Part shown: positions 1-9,171 of the stretch, piece by piece | Position numbering within the stretch: position 1 is the first letter of the stretch | Layout: each line of letters begins with the position of its first letter | Source: Roseovarius sp. Pro17 | Lineage (GTDB): Bacteria; Pseudomonadota; Alphaproteobacteria; Rhodobacterales; Rhodobacteraceae | Direction: 5' to 3' | Length of the DNA: 64,000 nucleotides | Assembly: GCF_035599575.1 (NCBI RefSeq) | Contig: NZ_CP141179.1 | Location: 2,356,001-2,420,000 of the forward strand | Translations under genes and position numbers: made by a program | The notes under the pieces: model-generated | Database searches by the model: none | What the model saw: the letters and a program-made list of their open reading frames with translations, nothing else | What the model was told of the DNA's origin: nothing

Positions 1-26
1 CTACCAGATGATATGGCCCGCCTCAT
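1..26 (-). CDS. possible 5' end of a gene leaving the left edge
   Basis: A minus-strand ATG lies at 26-24, preceded at a good distance by a GAAAGGG ribosome-binding sequence (about 32-38), and the frame stays open to the window edge. Only eight residues (MRRAISSG) are visible, so the product cannot be named. Pseudouridine synthase genes often lie divergent from rpoH in this order, but nothing visible here tests that. The opening of the frame and the RBS are seen; the gene itself is inferred. Confidence 0.3.
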
Positions 27-179
27 CGCGGCCCTTTCACCAGGTGACGAGACTAGCACAGTTTCGTGATCCCACCGACACACATCTGGCGCGAGGAACG
101 AACCGGGTTCATGGTAGTTTAATCAAAGAATGCAAGAAGCATTGAAAACGGGCGCACAAATGCCCAATTAGATGTTAAG

Positions 180-196
180 GCCGTAAACATTACGGC
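180..196 (+). promoter_or_regulatory. hairpin in rpoH 5' leader
   Basis: A perfect 7-bp inverted repeat (GCCGTAA, 3-nt ACA loop, TTACGGC) lies just upstream of the rpoH ribosome-binding site (GAAGGGGC, about 201-208) and start codon. It would form a small hairpin in the leader RNA or could be a dyad operator. No T-run follows, so it is not a terminator. RpoH translation is RNA-structure controlled in some bacteria, but a thermosensor role here is only a possibility. Confidence 0.5.
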
Positions 197-214
197 ATCC
201 GAAGGGGCAATATC

Positions 215-1111
215 ATGGCAAATTATGCAAATCTGCCGGCACCGACGCCGGAGGGCGGGCTGAACCGCTATATGCAGGAAATCCGCAAATTCCCGCTGCT
301 TGAGCCGGAAGAAGAATACATGCTGGCCAAACGCTGGGTCGAGCAGGAAGATACCGAGGCCGCGCACCGCATGGTCACGTCTCACTTGCGCCTGGCGGCC
401 AAGATCGCGATGGGCTATCGCGGCTATGGATTGCCGCAGGCCGAGGTGATTTCCGAGGCGAATGTTGGCCTGATGCAGGCCGTCAAACGCTTTGATCCCG
501 AAAGGGGATTCCGCCTTGCGACCTATGCGATGTGGTGGATCCGCGCCAGCATTCAGGAATATATCCTGCGCAGCTGGTCACTGGTCAAACTGGGCACGAC
601 ATCGGGGCAGAAAAAACTGTTCTTCAACCTGCGCAAGGCCAAAAACAAGATTGGTGCGTTGGAAGAGGGCGATCTGCGCCCTGAAAACGTCAAGAAGATC
701 GCAACCCAACTGGGCGTGACCGAAAAAGAGGTCATCTCAATGAACCGGCGCATGTCGGGGGGTGACGCGTCGCTGAATGCTACTGTCGGTTCCGAAGGCG
801 AAGGGACCATGCAATGGCAGGATTGGCTCGAGGATGAAGATGCCGATCAGGCCACCGATTACGAGGAACGCGACGAACTGCTCGCGCGCCGCGAGATGTT
901 GGCGGACGCGATGGACGTTCTGAATGATCGTGAAAAGGATATCCTGACCCAGCGCCGCCTGAGCGACAAGACAATCACGCTGGAGGAACTGAGCGGACAA
1001 TACGACGTCAGCCGCGAGCGAATTCGCCAGATTGAGGTGCGTGCGTTCGAAAAGTTGCAAGAGCGGATGCGCAAACTGGCGCAGGAAAAAGGGATGCTGG
1101 CCGACGCCTGA
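215..1111 (+). CDS. rpoH: RNA polymerase sigma factor RpoH (sigma-32)
   Basis: Alternative sigma factor that directs core RNA polymerase to heat-shock and, in Rhodobacterales, oxidative-stress promoters. The 298-residue length is typical. Region 2 lies at about residues 50-120 (NVGLMQAVKRFDPERGFR at 83-100, then ATYAMWWIRASIQEYILRS), the diagnostic RpoH box at about 131-141 (GQKKLFFNLRK), and the region 4.2 helix-turn-helix near 262-280 (YDVSRERIRQIEVRAFEKL). The start has a clear GAAGGGGC RBS and follows a leader hairpin. The gene stands alone and converges on nusB across a strong terminator. Rhodobacterales often carry two RpoH paralogues; which one this is cannot be decided here. Confidence 0.96.
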   Translation: MANYANLPAPTPEGGLNRYMQEIRKFPLLEPEEEYMLAKRWVEQEDTEAAHRMVTSHLRLAAKIAMGYRGYGLPQAEVISEANVGLMQAVKRFDPERGFRLATYAMWWIRASIQEYILRSWSLVKLGTTSGQKKLFFNLRKAKNKIGALEEGDLRPENVKKIATQLGVTEKEVISMNRRMSGGDASLNATVGSEGEGTMQWQDWLEDEDADQATDYEERDELLARREMLADAMDVLNDREKDILTQRRLSDKTITLEELSGQYDVSRERIRQIEVRAFEKLQERMRKLAQEKGMLADA

Positions 1112-1130
1112 TTGCAGGCCACACGTAACT

Positions 1131-1161
1131 TAAACGCCGCGCCATCTGGTGCGGCGTTTTT
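1131..1161. terminator. intrinsic terminator between rpoH and nusB
   Basis: The stem AAACGCCGC...GCGGCGTTT, with additional inner pairing across GCCATCTGGT, is followed by TTTTT on the plus strand and flanked by A residues on the other side. It can therefore serve both the plus-strand rpoH transcript and the converging ribBX-ribH-nusB transcript. Confidence 0.85.
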
Positions 1162-1171
1162 GCGTGACGCA

Positions 1172-1657
1172 TTAAAATGCCTCGGGTCGCGCCTCGCGCG
1201 CCATGTGGTCGAGCACCGCATTGACGAATTTCGGCTCTTTGCCATCGGGGAAAAAGCTGGTGGCGACGTCGACATATTCCGTGATGATAACGCGCGGCGG
1301 CGTTTCATCCCCGGTCAGTTCGGCGCCCGCTGCACGAAACAGCGCGCGCAGTGTCGGGTCGATCCGCGCGATGGGCCATTTGGCAACCAACGCGCGGTCA
1401 GTCATCTGGTCGATCCGGCGCTGGTCGTCGACCGCGCGGTCCAGCACGGTGCGAAACAGATCCTCGTCACCCTCGATCATGTCCGTCTCGTCATCAACCT
1501 CGGCACCAAAGCGGTGATCGAGAAACTCCAGATAGACGGCATTCACGTTCTGATCAGAATGCTCCATCTGAAACAGCGCCTGCACGGCATATAGCCGCGC
1601 GGCCGAGCGCATCTTGCGGCGCTGGTTGCCGGAAATGGGGGCGGGTTCAGTCGTCAT
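1172..1657 (-). CDS. nusB: transcription antitermination factor NusB
   Basis: A small all-helical RNA-binding protein that with NusE (S10) binds boxA of rRNA operons and prevents premature termination. The 161 residues begin with a short tail and then the family's typical start (RRKMRSAARLYAVQALFQME). The C-terminal part holds the conserved segment PPRVIITEYVDVATSFF followed by FVNAVLDHMARE. The ATG overlaps the ribH stop by 4 bases (ATGA), so translation is probably coupled. The ribH-nusB pairing is common in proteobacteria. It is the last gene of the block and ends at the rpoH-nusB terminator. Confidence 0.95.
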   Translation of the reverse strand: MTTEPAPISGNQRRKMRSAARLYAVQALFQMEHSDQNVNAVYLEFLDHRFGAEVDDETDMIEGDEDLFRTVLDRAVDDQRRIDQMTDRALVAKWPIARIDPTLRALFRAAGAELTGDETPPRVIITEYVDVATSFFPDGKEPKFVNAVLDHMAREARPEAF

Positions 1658-2199
1658 GCCGTCGGAGTGTCCTTGGATGTGCCCGCGATCTGGATCTCGT
1701 CAACGCCGGGGATAAACCCAACGCCCTTGCGCGAAGCGCTCCACTTACGGGTCAGCGCAATTAGATGCAAGGCAGCAGCGGCGGCCCCTGCCCCTTTGTT
1801 CATGCGCTTAAGGTCGGCGCGCACCTCGGCCTGCTCGCGGTTCTCGACCGTCAGGATGCCATTACCGATGCAAATGCCCCGAAGGCCCAGCAGTGTGATG
1901 GCACGGCTGGAATCGTTGCAGACCGTTTCGTAATGCGTCGTCTCGCCGCGAATGACGCAGCCAAGCGCGACATAGCCGTCAAAATTGCTCAGCCGCTCGG
2001 CGATGCCGATGGCGGTGGCCAGTTCCAGCGCGCCTGGCACTTCGATGATGTCACAGGTCGCGCCTGTCGCTTCGATTTCGGCTTTGGCACCTGCAATCAG
2101 GTTGTCGGCGATCTCGCGATGGAACGGCGCGACTGCGATCAGCAGTTTCGCGGGCTTGTCCAATTCCGCGCGCGGCATAGTGTATTCGCTGTCTGCCAT
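1654..2199 (-). CDS. ribH: 6,7-dimethyl-8-ribityllumazine synthase
   Basis: Condenses 5-amino-6-ribitylaminouracil with 3,4-dihydroxy-2-butanone 4-phosphate to lumazine, the penultimate step of riboflavin synthesis. The 181 residues show VPGALELATAIG (substrate binding) and the core VALGCVIRGETTHYETVCND, whose RGETTHYE segment includes the family's catalytic His. It starts 4 bases after the ribBX stop and overlaps nusB by 4 bases. RibBX supplies one of its two substrates, so neighbouring genes make consecutive pathway steps. It is slightly longer than the E. coli enzyme because of an N-terminal tail. Confidence 0.96.
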   Translation of the reverse strand: MADSEYTMPRAELDKPAKLLIAVAPFHREIADNLIAGAKAEIEATGATCDIIEVPGALELATAIGIAERLSNFDGYVALGCVIRGETTHYETVCNDSSRAITLLGLRGICIGNGILTVENREQAEVRADLKRMNKGAGAAAAALHLIALTRKWSASRKGVGFIPGVDEIQIAGTSKDTPTA

Positions 2200-2203
2200 G
2201 AAT

Positions 2204-3337
2204 CTATCCGATCTTCAGGGGGCGGGTGCCGATAATGCTGATGCCATAGGCATCAAGCCCCAGATACCGCGTGTCGGGATTATCGGTCAGCAGGATAAGC
2301 TGATGGATGCCCATGGTCGACATGATCTGCGCGCCAAGGCCGGTGTTCTTGATCGTGCGAGGACCATCCTCGTCCAGTTCCTGGGCCAATTCAGGACGCG
2401 GCTGGCGGAACAGGAAAATCGCGCCGCGCCCTGCCTCGGCGATGATCTGCATGGCGCTGCGTAGTTTGCCCGCAGGGGCGCCGCCGATGCCCAGCACGTC
2501 CTCCAGCGCGTTCAACGCGTGGGTGCGGGCCAAGATGGGCGCGCCGTCGTCCAGGTCGCCCTTGACCAGCACGACATGCTCGGTCCCGGTGATCTCATCG
2601 GCGAAAATGCGCATCTCCCAAGTGCCGCCGACATGCGCCTCGACAGTTTCGCGGCGCACTTCGCGCACGAGGTTGTCATGCTTATGCCGGTAGGCGATCA
2701 GATCGCTGATCGTACCGATTTTCAGCCCATGTTCGCGGGCAAATTCGATCAGATCGGGCAGTCGCGCCATGGTGCCGTCGGCCTTCATGATCTCGCAGAT
2801 GACGCCAGCGGGGTTCAGCCCGGCAAGGCGTGCGATGTCCACCGCCGCCTCAGTATGGCCCGCGCGCACCAGCACGCCGCCAGTACGCGCGCGCAGCGGA
2901 AAGATGTGGCCGGGTGTCGCCAGCGCCGCCATCGTGTTTTGCTCATTGATGGCGGTGGCGACGGTATGTGCGCGGTCGGGGGCGGAAATGCCGGTGGACA
3001 CGCCCTCGCGCGCCTCGATCGAGACGGTGAACGGCGTTTCGTGCCGGGACGAGTTATTGACCGCCATCATCGGCAGGCCCAGGCGGTCCACCCGTTCGGC
3101 CGTCATCGGCAGACAGATCAATCCGCGCCCGTGCGTCGCCATGAAATTTATCGCTTCGGGCGTGGCAAATTCGGCGGCGACCACCAGATCGCCTTCGTTC
3201 TCGCGGTCCTCGTGGTCGACAAGGATGAACAATCGGCCTGCGCGCGCCTCTTCGATGATTTCGGAGGTGGGCGACATGGCCGCGCCAAGACCCGATTCAA
3301 CCGGGCCGGGCGTGCTGTAGGCTTTGCTTTCGGGCAT
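2204..3337 (-). CDS. ribB: 3,4-dihydroxy-2-butanone 4-phosphate synthase with degenerate GTP cyclohydrolase II domain (RibBX type)
   Basis: The N-terminal ~220 residues are a full RibB (DHBP synthase): acidic metal-binding loop DHEDRENEGD at 41-50, HGRGLICLP at 69-77, and the DRAHTVATAI and GHIFPLRAR stretches. This half converts ribulose 5-phosphate to the 4-carbon riboflavin precursor. The C-terminal ~150 residues align with RibA, but the three zinc-binding cysteines are absent (LARTHALNALEDVLG stands where the Cys-rich zinc site belongs), so GTP cyclohydrolase II activity is not expected. Proteins of this kind have been called RibBX. A separate RibA must exist elsewhere. The start has a GAGGGG RBS. 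It is the first gene of ribBX-ribH-nusB, 57 bp after murD. Confidence 0.92.
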   Translation of the reverse strand: MPESKAYSTPGPVESGLGAAMSPTSEIIEEARAGRLFILVDHEDRENEGDLVVAAEFATPEAINFMATHGRGLICLPMTAERVDRLGLPMMAVNNSSRHETPFTVSIEAREGVSTGISAPDRAHTVATAINEQNTMAALATPGHIFPLRARTGGVLVRAGHTEAAVDIARLAGLNPAGVICEIMKADGTMARLPDLIEFAREHGLKIGTISDLIAYRHKHDNLVREVRRETVEAHVGGTWEMRIFADEITGTEHVVLVKGDLDDGAPILARTHALNALEDVLGIGGAPAGKLRSAMQIIAEAGRGAIFLFRQPRPELAQELDEDGPRTIKNTGLGAQIMSTMGIHQLILLTDNPDTRYLGLDAYGISIIGTRPLKIG

Positions 3338-3394
3338 TGGACCCCTCGCGTTTTTGGCAGCGTCATTTGCCGCCCCAGATAGCGCGCAGCGGCG

Positions 3395-4801
3395 CTATTG
3401 ACCAGAGGCGAGTGCGGCAGTGACGCAGGCGGCGAAATCGTCTCCGCGCGTCTCAAAGCTGTCGTACTGATCGAAACTGGCTGCGGCGGGTGCCAACAGA
3501 ACCGTATCGCCCGGCTGTGCGTCGCCGTGCGCCCGGCGTACAGCCTCGGCCATTGTGGTGCAGATTTCCGCATCAATGCCCAGATGCAGCGCGAATTGCG
3601 CAGCCTCGCGGCCAATGACATAGGCGCGCGCGACATTGTCCAATGCAGGGGCAAGCACGTCCAGTCCGCCTTCCTTTTCCAGCCCGCCACAGATCCAACG
3701 GATATTCGTAAACGCCTGCAATGCTTTGAGCGCGCTGTCGACGTTCGTGGCCTTGCTGTCATTGACGTAGGTGACGCCATTCGCCTCGGCAACGATCTGG
3801 CTGCGGTGGGGCAGGCCCGGATAGCTGTGCATCGCGTCCTCGATGACGCGGGGCGCGAGGCCCATGGACCGGCAGGCCGCATAAGCGGCGCAGGCATTCT
3901 GGTGATTATGCGCACCAGGCAGGCCCTTGATAGGGCGCAAATCAATGCTGCCCGCCTGACGCCCCTTGCGATATTCGCTAAGGAACCCCTTGCGCGAAAA
4001 GACCTGCCAGCCGGGGCCAGTCAGCTTTTCAGTGACAGAGATGCGGATGACGCGATCATCCCCCGCTCCCTCGCTGAGTTGCCCAGCCAGAAACCGCCCC
4101 TCGGCCTCGTCCACACCAATAATGGCGCGGTCAGGGCCACCCTCGGCGAAAAGGCGGCGCTTGGCCGCGAAATAACCGCCAAGGCCGGCGTGGCGGTCGA
4201 GGTGGTCGGGGCTGAAATTCGTGAAAACCGCGATGTCGGGCGTCAAGGCGCGGGCCAGTTCGGTCTGATAGCTGGATAGCTCCAGCACGACGGCGCCGCC
4301 ATCCTTAGGCGGGTCAATGTCCAGCACACCGCGCCCGATATTGCCTGCCAGTTGCGCATTGCGGCCCGCCTCGGTCAGGATGTGATGAATCAGCGCGCAG
4401 GTCGTCGATTTCCCATTCGATCCGGTGACGCAGATCACGCGCGGTGGCTGCTCAAAATCGTTCCAGTCGCCCGACGCGAACGAGCGGAAGAAGAGGCCGA
4501 TATCGTTGTCCACTGGCACGCCCGCCACCTGCGCAGCGGCGACGACGCGGTTCGGTGCAGGGTAGAGGTGCGGGATACCGGGGCTGACGATCAGGCTGGC
4601 GATGCCGTGGAATGCGCCGTCCTTGGACAGGTCCAGCACCTCGAAGCCATACTCTTCCGCCTTGGCGCGCGCGGCCTCGTTATCGTCCCAGCATATCGGA
4701 ATCGCGCCGCCCGCCTCAAGGCTACGGGCCGCCGAAAGGCCCGACCGGCCAAGACCGAGGACCGCGACCCGCAAACCGTCGTATCCCTGAACCGGTATCA
4801 T
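3395..4801 (-). CDS. murD: UDP-N-acetylmuramoyl-L-alanine--D-glutamate ligase
   Basis: Cytoplasmic Mur ligase adding D-glutamate to UDP-MurNAc-L-Ala. I chose the ATG at 4801, giving 468 residues, because it overlaps the upstream stop by 4 bases (ATGA) and puts the first residues next to the Rossmann strand [19 protein letters not shown]; a longer frame to 4906 would run through the upstream gene. Visible motifs are the P-loop [35 protein letters not shown], and [13 protein letters not shown] followed by [17 protein letters not shown]. It closes the mraZ half of the split dcw cluster; the usual next gene, ftsW, is 28 kb away. Confidence 0.95.
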   Translation of the reverse strand: MIPVQGYDGLRVAVLGLGRSGLSAARSLEAGGAIPICWDDNEAARAKAEEYGFEVLDLSKDGAFHGIASLIVSPGIPHLYPAPNRVVAAAQVAGVPVDNDIGLFFRSFASGDWNDFEQPPRVICVTGSNGKSTTCALIHHILTEAGRNAQLAGNIGRGVLDIDPPKDGGAVVLELSSYQTELARALTPDIAVFTNFSPDHLDRHAGLGGYFAAKRRLFAEGGPDRAIIGVDEAEGRFLAGQLSEGAGDDRVIRISVTEKLTGPGWQVFSRKGFLSEYRKGRQAGSIDLRPIKGLPGAHNHQNACAAYAACRSMGLAPRVIEDAMHSYPGLPHRSQIVAEANGVTYVNDSKATNVDSALKALQAFTNIRWICGGLEKEGGLDVLAPALDNVARAYVIGREAAQFALHLGIDAEICTTMAEAVRRAHGDAQPGDTVLLAPAAASFDQYDSFETRGDDFAACVTAALASGQ

Positions 4802-5142
4802 AGAGGGGGCGTCCAGAAGTAGGCGCGAATGGCCGACATCATAGTCATATGAATTGACAGAATCATACCGGCCAATACTGCCAGCACCAAGATGCGAAGC
4901 ATCCACAGTCCAATCCCGGACGCGACAAAATCACCTGCGATCAACGCACCCTCGCGCATGGTCAATCCGGCAAGTGTCAACGCCATCAGCGCGAATCCGG
5001 CCACACCGAACATTGCACCGATACGCAGCCCTATCCCGTCGACATTCTGCGACAAGATGCCGGCAGCAGCGGCAAGTGCATACATCGCAACATACGACAG
5101 CAAACCAGACGTCAGGCGGCGAAAACGCTCGGTCCGGTCCAT
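4798..5142 (-). CDS. small membrane protein between mraY and murD, unknown function
   Basis: A 114-residue protein starting at the ATG at 5142, which overlaps the mraY stop by one base; a GTG one codon upstream (5145) is an alternative. After a short basic N-terminus ([13 protein letters not shown]) it has three or four hydrophobic spans: [17 protein letters not shown], a middle hydrophobic pair around [19 protein letters not shown], and [18 protein letters not shown]. The stop overlaps the murD start by 4 bases. This tight fit between two core peptidoglycan genes argues it is a real, co-translated gene. I do not recognise a family. A role beside MraY or MurD at the membrane is inference from position only. 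Confidence 0.85.
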   Translation of the reverse strand: MDRTERFRRLTSGLLSYVAMYALAAAAGILSQNVDGIGLRIGAMFGVAGFALMALTLAGLTMREGALIAGDFVASGIGLWMLRILVLAVLAGMILSIHMTMMSAIRAYFWTPPL

Positions 5143-6224
5143 CACCGCACCTTCAACGTCGCCAGCCCGATCATCGCCAGAATCAGCGCGATGATCCAGA
5201 AACGGATGACGATCTGCGGTTCGGACCAGCCCCTTTTTTCGTAATGGTGGTGGATCGGGGCCATCAGGAACACGCGCTTGCCGGTGCGTTTGAAATAGAG
5301 CACCTGAATGATGACGCTGAGCGCCTCGACCACGAACAAACCGCCGACAATGGCCAGCACAATCTCGTGCTTGGTGGCCACGGCAATCGCGCCCAGTGCA
5401 CCGCCAAGGGCCAGTGAGCCGGTGTCGCCCATGAACACGGCGGCAGGCGGGGCGTTATACCAAAGGAACCCGAGGCCACCGCCCACGAGGCCGGCGACAA
5501 AGATCATGATCTCGCCGGTGCCTTCGACGTAATGCACGTCCAGATACTCGGTGAAATCGGTGCGCCCGACCACATAGGCGATCACGCCTAACGCGGACGC
5601 GGCGATCATCACAGGCATGATCGCGAGGCCGTCGAGGCCATCGGTCAGGTTCACCGCGTTAGCCGCACCAACGATCACGATCATCGCGAAGGGGACAAAG
5701 AAAAATCCGAGGTTGATCAGCGTATTCTTGAACACTGGCAGCGCCAGTTGGTATTGCAAGGCCTCCGGATGGTAGGCCGCCGCCCAATAGGCCGCGATCC
5801 CTGCAATCACAAACCCGAGGGCCAGCCGCACCTTGCCCGGCACCCCGTCATGGTGCTGCTTGGATACCTTGGCGTAGTCGTCCGCGAACCCGATGGTGCC
5901 GAACGCCATGGTGACAAAGAGCACGATCCAGATGAATGGATTGTCCAGCCGCGCCCAGAGCAAGGTGGATGTAAGCAGCGCACCGACGATCAGCAGACCG
6001 CCCATCGTGGGCGTGCCCGCCTTGATGAAATGCCCCTCGGGGCCGTCGGTACGGATCGGTTGCCCCTTGCCCTGCCGCTTGCGCAGCACGTTGATCAGGG
6101 GCAAGCCAAAGATAAAGCCAAAAGTCAGTGCCGTCAGGAACGCACCCCCGGTGCGGAACGTGATATACCGGAACAGGTTAAAGAAATCGCCGCCATCGGA
6201 CAAAGCGGTGAGCCAGTATAACAT
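5142..6224 (-). CDS. mraY: phospho-N-acetylmuramoyl-pentapeptide transferase
   Basis: Integral membrane enzyme that transfers phospho-MurNAc-pentapeptide to undecaprenyl phosphate, making lipid I. The 360-residue length matches the family. Key motifs are [11 protein letters not shown] (cytoplasmic loop 1), [16 protein letters not shown] (catalytic Asp pair and following loop), [29 protein letters not shown], and the C-terminal [14 protein letters not shown] histidine loop. It is immediately adjacent to murF (no gap) and overlaps the start of the next small membrane protein gene by one base. Confidence 0.97.
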   Translation of the reverse strand: MLYWLTALSDGGDFFNLFRYITFRTGGAFLTALTFGFIFGLPLINVLRKRQGKGQPIRTDGPEGHFIKAGTPTMGGLLIVGALLTSTLLWARLDNPFIWIVLFVTMAFGTIGFADDYAKVSKQHHDGVPGKVRLALGFVIAGIAAYWAAAYHPEALQYQLALPVFKNTLINLGFFFVPFAMIVIVGAANAVNLTDGLDGLAIMPVMIAASALGVIAYVVGRTDFTEYLDVHYVEGTGEIMIFVAGLVGGGLGFLWYNAPPAAVFMGDTGSLALGGALGAIAVATKHEIVLAIVGGLFVVEALSVIIQVLYFKRTGKRVFLMAPIHHHYEKRGWSEPQIVIRFWIIALILAMIGLATLKVR

Positions 6225-7664
6225 TCAATCATCCCTTGTCTGGAGGCGGCTGTCGCGCCCCGGTTTGCGCAGAGCGTCGACGATCGCGCTCACCTTGCTG
6301 CCCTTTGATCCCTTGATCAGCAGCACATCGCCCGCATCTATCACGCCATGAACCTTAAGCGCCAGCGATGCTGCGTCTTCGCTCCAGATCCCGCGCTGAG
6401 CGCGTGGCAGCGCCTCCCAGAGGGCGCGCATTCTGGGGCCGACACAGTGGACGGTGGTCAACTGCGCCATATGCGGAAGGTCGGCCAGCGCGCGGTGCAT
6501 GTCCGCCTCACCCTCGCCCAGTTCCAGCATGTCGCCGAGGATCGCGATGCGCCGCCCCTTGGCAATGCGTCCGATATTGTCGCGCGGGTTGCTGGCGGCC
6601 AGCACTTCGATTGCGGCGGCCATTGAGGTCGGATTGGCGTTAAAGGCGTCGTCGATCAGATCCAGCGTCCAGTCTTCGTCACCCGAATCCAGCTCCAGCA
6701 CCTCTCGCGTGCCGCGCCCGGCAGGCGGGCGCCACCGCGCCAGATCCGGCGCGGCAAGGCCGGTATCGCCACCCAGCGCCTCGACTGCGGCCAGCACACC
6801 AAGGCCGTTCATAGCAAAATGGCGCCCGGCTGAGAGAATCTTGAATATGACAGGGCCGTCGGGCAGATCCGCGCACACCATGGTGCGGTCGTCGCCCAGT
6901 TGCACGCTGCGCAGGCGATACATATCACTGTTCTCGCCAAAGGTGGCGATCTGCGCATTTGCTGCGCGCGCCGCCTCCAACAGAATCGGCGTCGTCGCCA
7001 GATCGGCGTTGATCACGGCGGTGCCATCCGGCTCAAGCCCCTCAAAGATCGCGGCCTTTTCGTGCGCGATCCCCTCGATATTCTCGAACGCCTCCAGATG
7101 CGCAGCCGCGATGGTGGTGATCATTGCCACATGCGGGCGGGCAAGGCGGGCCAGTGGAGCAATCTCACCGGGGTGGTTCATGCCGATCTCGATCACGGCG
7201 AATTCGGTGCCCTGAGGCATCCGTGCCAATGTCAGCGGCACGCCCCAATGATTGTTGTAGCTGGCCTCGGCGGCATGGGTGCGACCCTGCCCCGAGAGGA
7301 CATCGCGCAACATTTCCTTGGTCGAGGTCTTGCCGACCGATCCGGTGACGGCGATGACTTTGGCCCCTGTTCGCGCCCGACCAGCGCGGCCCAGCGCCTC
7401 CAGCGCCTCCAGCACATCGGGCACGATCAGCAGCGGCGCATCCGGTGCGACGCCCTCGGGAACGTGGCTGACCACTGCCGCTGCCGCGCCGTTGTCCAGC
7501 GCTTGGGCGACAAAATCATGCCCATCACGCTCGGCCTTGAGCGCGACGAACAGATCGCCGGACCGTATGGTGCGCGTGTCGATGGAAACGCCATTCGCCT
7601 GCCAATCGCCCTGCGCCTGTCCGCCGGTCGCGGCGGCGGCATCGGCGGCGCTCCAAAGGCTCAT
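6225..7664 (-). CDS. murF: UDP-N-acetylmuramoyl-tripeptide--D-alanyl-D-alanine ligase
   Basis: Mur ligase that adds D-Ala-D-Ala to complete the pentapeptide precursor. The 479 residues show the N-terminal substrate domain ([20 protein letters not shown]), the P-loop [48 protein letters not shown], and the C-terminal [18 protein letters not shown]. The start overlaps the murE stop by 4 bases (ATGA). It sits between murE and mraY in canonical dcw order. Confidence 0.97.
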   Translation of the reverse strand: MSLWSAADAAAATGGQAQGDWQANGVSIDTRTIRSGDLFVALKAERDGHDFVAQALDNGAAAAVVSHVPEGVAPDAPLLIVPDVLEALEALGRAGRARTGAKVIAVTGSVGKTSTKEMLRDVLSGQGRTHAAEASYNNHWGVPLTLARMPQGTEFAVIEIGMNHPGEIAPLARLARPHVAMITTIAAAHLEAFENIEGIAHEKAAIFEGLEPDGTAVINADLATTPILLEAARAANAQIATFGENSDMYRLRSVQLGDDRTMVCADLPDGPVIFKILSAGRHFAMNGLGVLAAVEALGGDTGLAAPDLARWRPPAGRGTREVLELDSGDEDWTLDLIDDAFNANPTSMAAAIEVLAASNPRDNIGRIAKGRRIAILGDMLELGEGEADMHRALADLPHMAQLTTVHCVGPRMRALWEALPRAQRGIWSEDAASLALKVHGVIDAGDVLLIKGSKGSKVSAIVDALRKPGRDSRLQTRDD

Positions 7665-9160
7665 GCGCCCTCCCCCGTCTCTGCGGCGTCCAGTGCCATG
7701 ACCGCAACGCTGGCCTGCTCGACATCATCGAACGGCAGCACATCACTGCCGACCGTCTGGCCCGTCTCATGCCCCTTACCGAGGATCAACAGCGCGTCGC
7801 CCGGCCCAAGTGCGTCGACACCTCGCAGGATCGCCTCGGCGCGGTCGCCGACATTCGAGGCATCCGGACACCCCTCCATCACGGCGGCGCGGATGGAGGC
7901 GGGATTTTCGCTGCGCGGGTTGTCGTCGGTAACGATAACGAGGTCGGCATCCGCGGCGGCTGCCTGCCCCATCAGCGGACGCTTGCCCGGATCGCGGTCG
8001 CCCCCGGCCCCGATAATGGCGACGAGGCGGCCCATAACATGCGGGCGCAGTGCCTTGATCGCGGTCGAGACGGCATCGGGCGTATGCGCGAAATCGACGA
8101 ATACCGCCGCGCCATTGCGGCGAGTCGCGGCCAGTTGCATCCGGCCCCTCACCGTCTCCATTTCCGGCAGCGCCTGAAACACGCGCGACGCGTCGGCGCC
8201 TGCGCCAATCACGAGGCCAGCGGCGACCAGCAGGTTTTCGCCTTGAAAGCCGCCGATCAGCGGCAAGTCGATCTGATGCACGTCGTCCAGCCAGGAAAAT
8301 CGCAGGCTTTGCCCCGTGGGATTGAACCGCTGACCCAAGAGGCGCAGTTGTGCGTCGCCATGGCGACCCACCCGCAGCACATCCTGCCCGCGCGCCTCAG
8401 CCAGATCGGCGATATCAGCGCCGCGTGGGTCGTCCATGTTGACGACGGCCACGCCGCCCTCTGGCAGAACGCGCGCGAAAAGCCCCGCCTTGGCGTTGAA
8501 ATACGCCTCGAATGTCTGGTGGTAGTCCAGATGATCCTGCGTGAAATTGGTAAACGCCGCCGCAACCAACTGCACACCATCAAGACGGCGCTGATCCAGC
8601 CCGTGGCTGGACGCCTCCATCGCCGCGTGGGTTACGCCCGCCTCTGCCGCCTCGGCCAGAACGCGGTGCAATGTGATGGCATCGGGCGTGGTGTGGGCCA
8701 GAGGCGCGGCATAACTGCCCTCGACACCGGTGGTGCCGACATTGATCGCCTCCAGCCCCATCGCCTGCCATATCTGGCGGGCAAAGCTGGCGACCGACGT
8801 CTTGCCGTTGGTCCCGGTGACAGCCACCATCACTTCGGGTTGTGCGCCAAACCAGAGGGCTGCGGCACAAGACAGCGCGGCGCGCGCGTCCTCGGTCACG
8901 ACCAGCGCCGCGTCCGAGGCGGCCAGCACATCCGCCGCGACTCGCGCGCCCTCGGCATCCGTCAGGATCGCCGCCGCGCCCATGCGCAGCGCATATTGGA
9001 TGAACTCGCCCCCATGCACGCGGCTGCCGGGTAGCGCGGCGAACAGGGTGCCATCCTTGACCTGCCGACTGTCGATAGCCAGCCCCGTCACGCGTGCCTG
9101 TGCGCCGCCCTTGGCCGCCAGGCCCAGCTCTGCCAATGTCTTTGCCTGCCCCGCACTCAT
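7661..9160 (-). CDS. murE: UDP-N-acetylmuramoyl-L-alanyl-D-glutamate--2,6-diaminopimelate ligase
   Basis: Adds meso-diaminopimelate to the growing peptide stem. The 499 residues carry [20 protein letters not shown] (UDP-MurNAc site), P-loop [51 protein letters not shown], and DDNPRSENP, the motif that marks the diaminopimelate-specific rather than the lysine-specific enzyme. It starts 11 bases after ftsI and overlaps murF by 4 bases. Confidence 0.97.
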   Translation of the reverse strand: MSAGQAKTLAELGLAAKGGAQARVTGLAIDSRQVKDGTLFAALPGSRVHGGEFIQYALRMGAAAILTDAEGARVAADVLAASDAALVVTEDARAALSCAAALWFGAQPEVMVAVTGTNGKTSVASFARQIWQAMGLEAINVGTTGVEGSYAAPLAHTTPDAITLHRVLAEAAEAGVTHAAMEASSHGLDQRRLDGVQLVAAAFTNFTQDHLDYHQTFEAYFNAKAGLFARVLPEGGVAVVNMDDPRGADIADLAEARGQDVLRVGRHGDAQLRLLGQRFNPTGQSLRFSWLDDVHQIDLPLIGGFQGENLLVAAGLVIGAGADASRVFQALPEMETVRGRMQLAATRRNGAAVFVDFAHTPDAVSTAIKALRPHVMGRLVAIIGAGGDRDPGKRPLMGQAAAADADLVIVTDDNPRSENPASIRAAVMEGCPDASNVGDRAEAILRGVDALGPGDALLILGKGHETGQTVGSDVLPFDDVEQASVAVMALDAAETGEGA

Positions 9161-9171
9161 GTCCGCCCCGC

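Noticed and set aside
1112..1594. Long plus-strand frame opposite nusB
   Set aside because: It directly overlaps nusB in antisense, begins at a TTG right after the rpoH stop and includes the terminator; high GC content makes such mirror frames common here.
6900..9034. Long plus-strand frames opposite murF and murE (over 420 residues each)
   Set aside because: Antisense shadows of clearly identified Mur ligases; no start signals or domain motifs.
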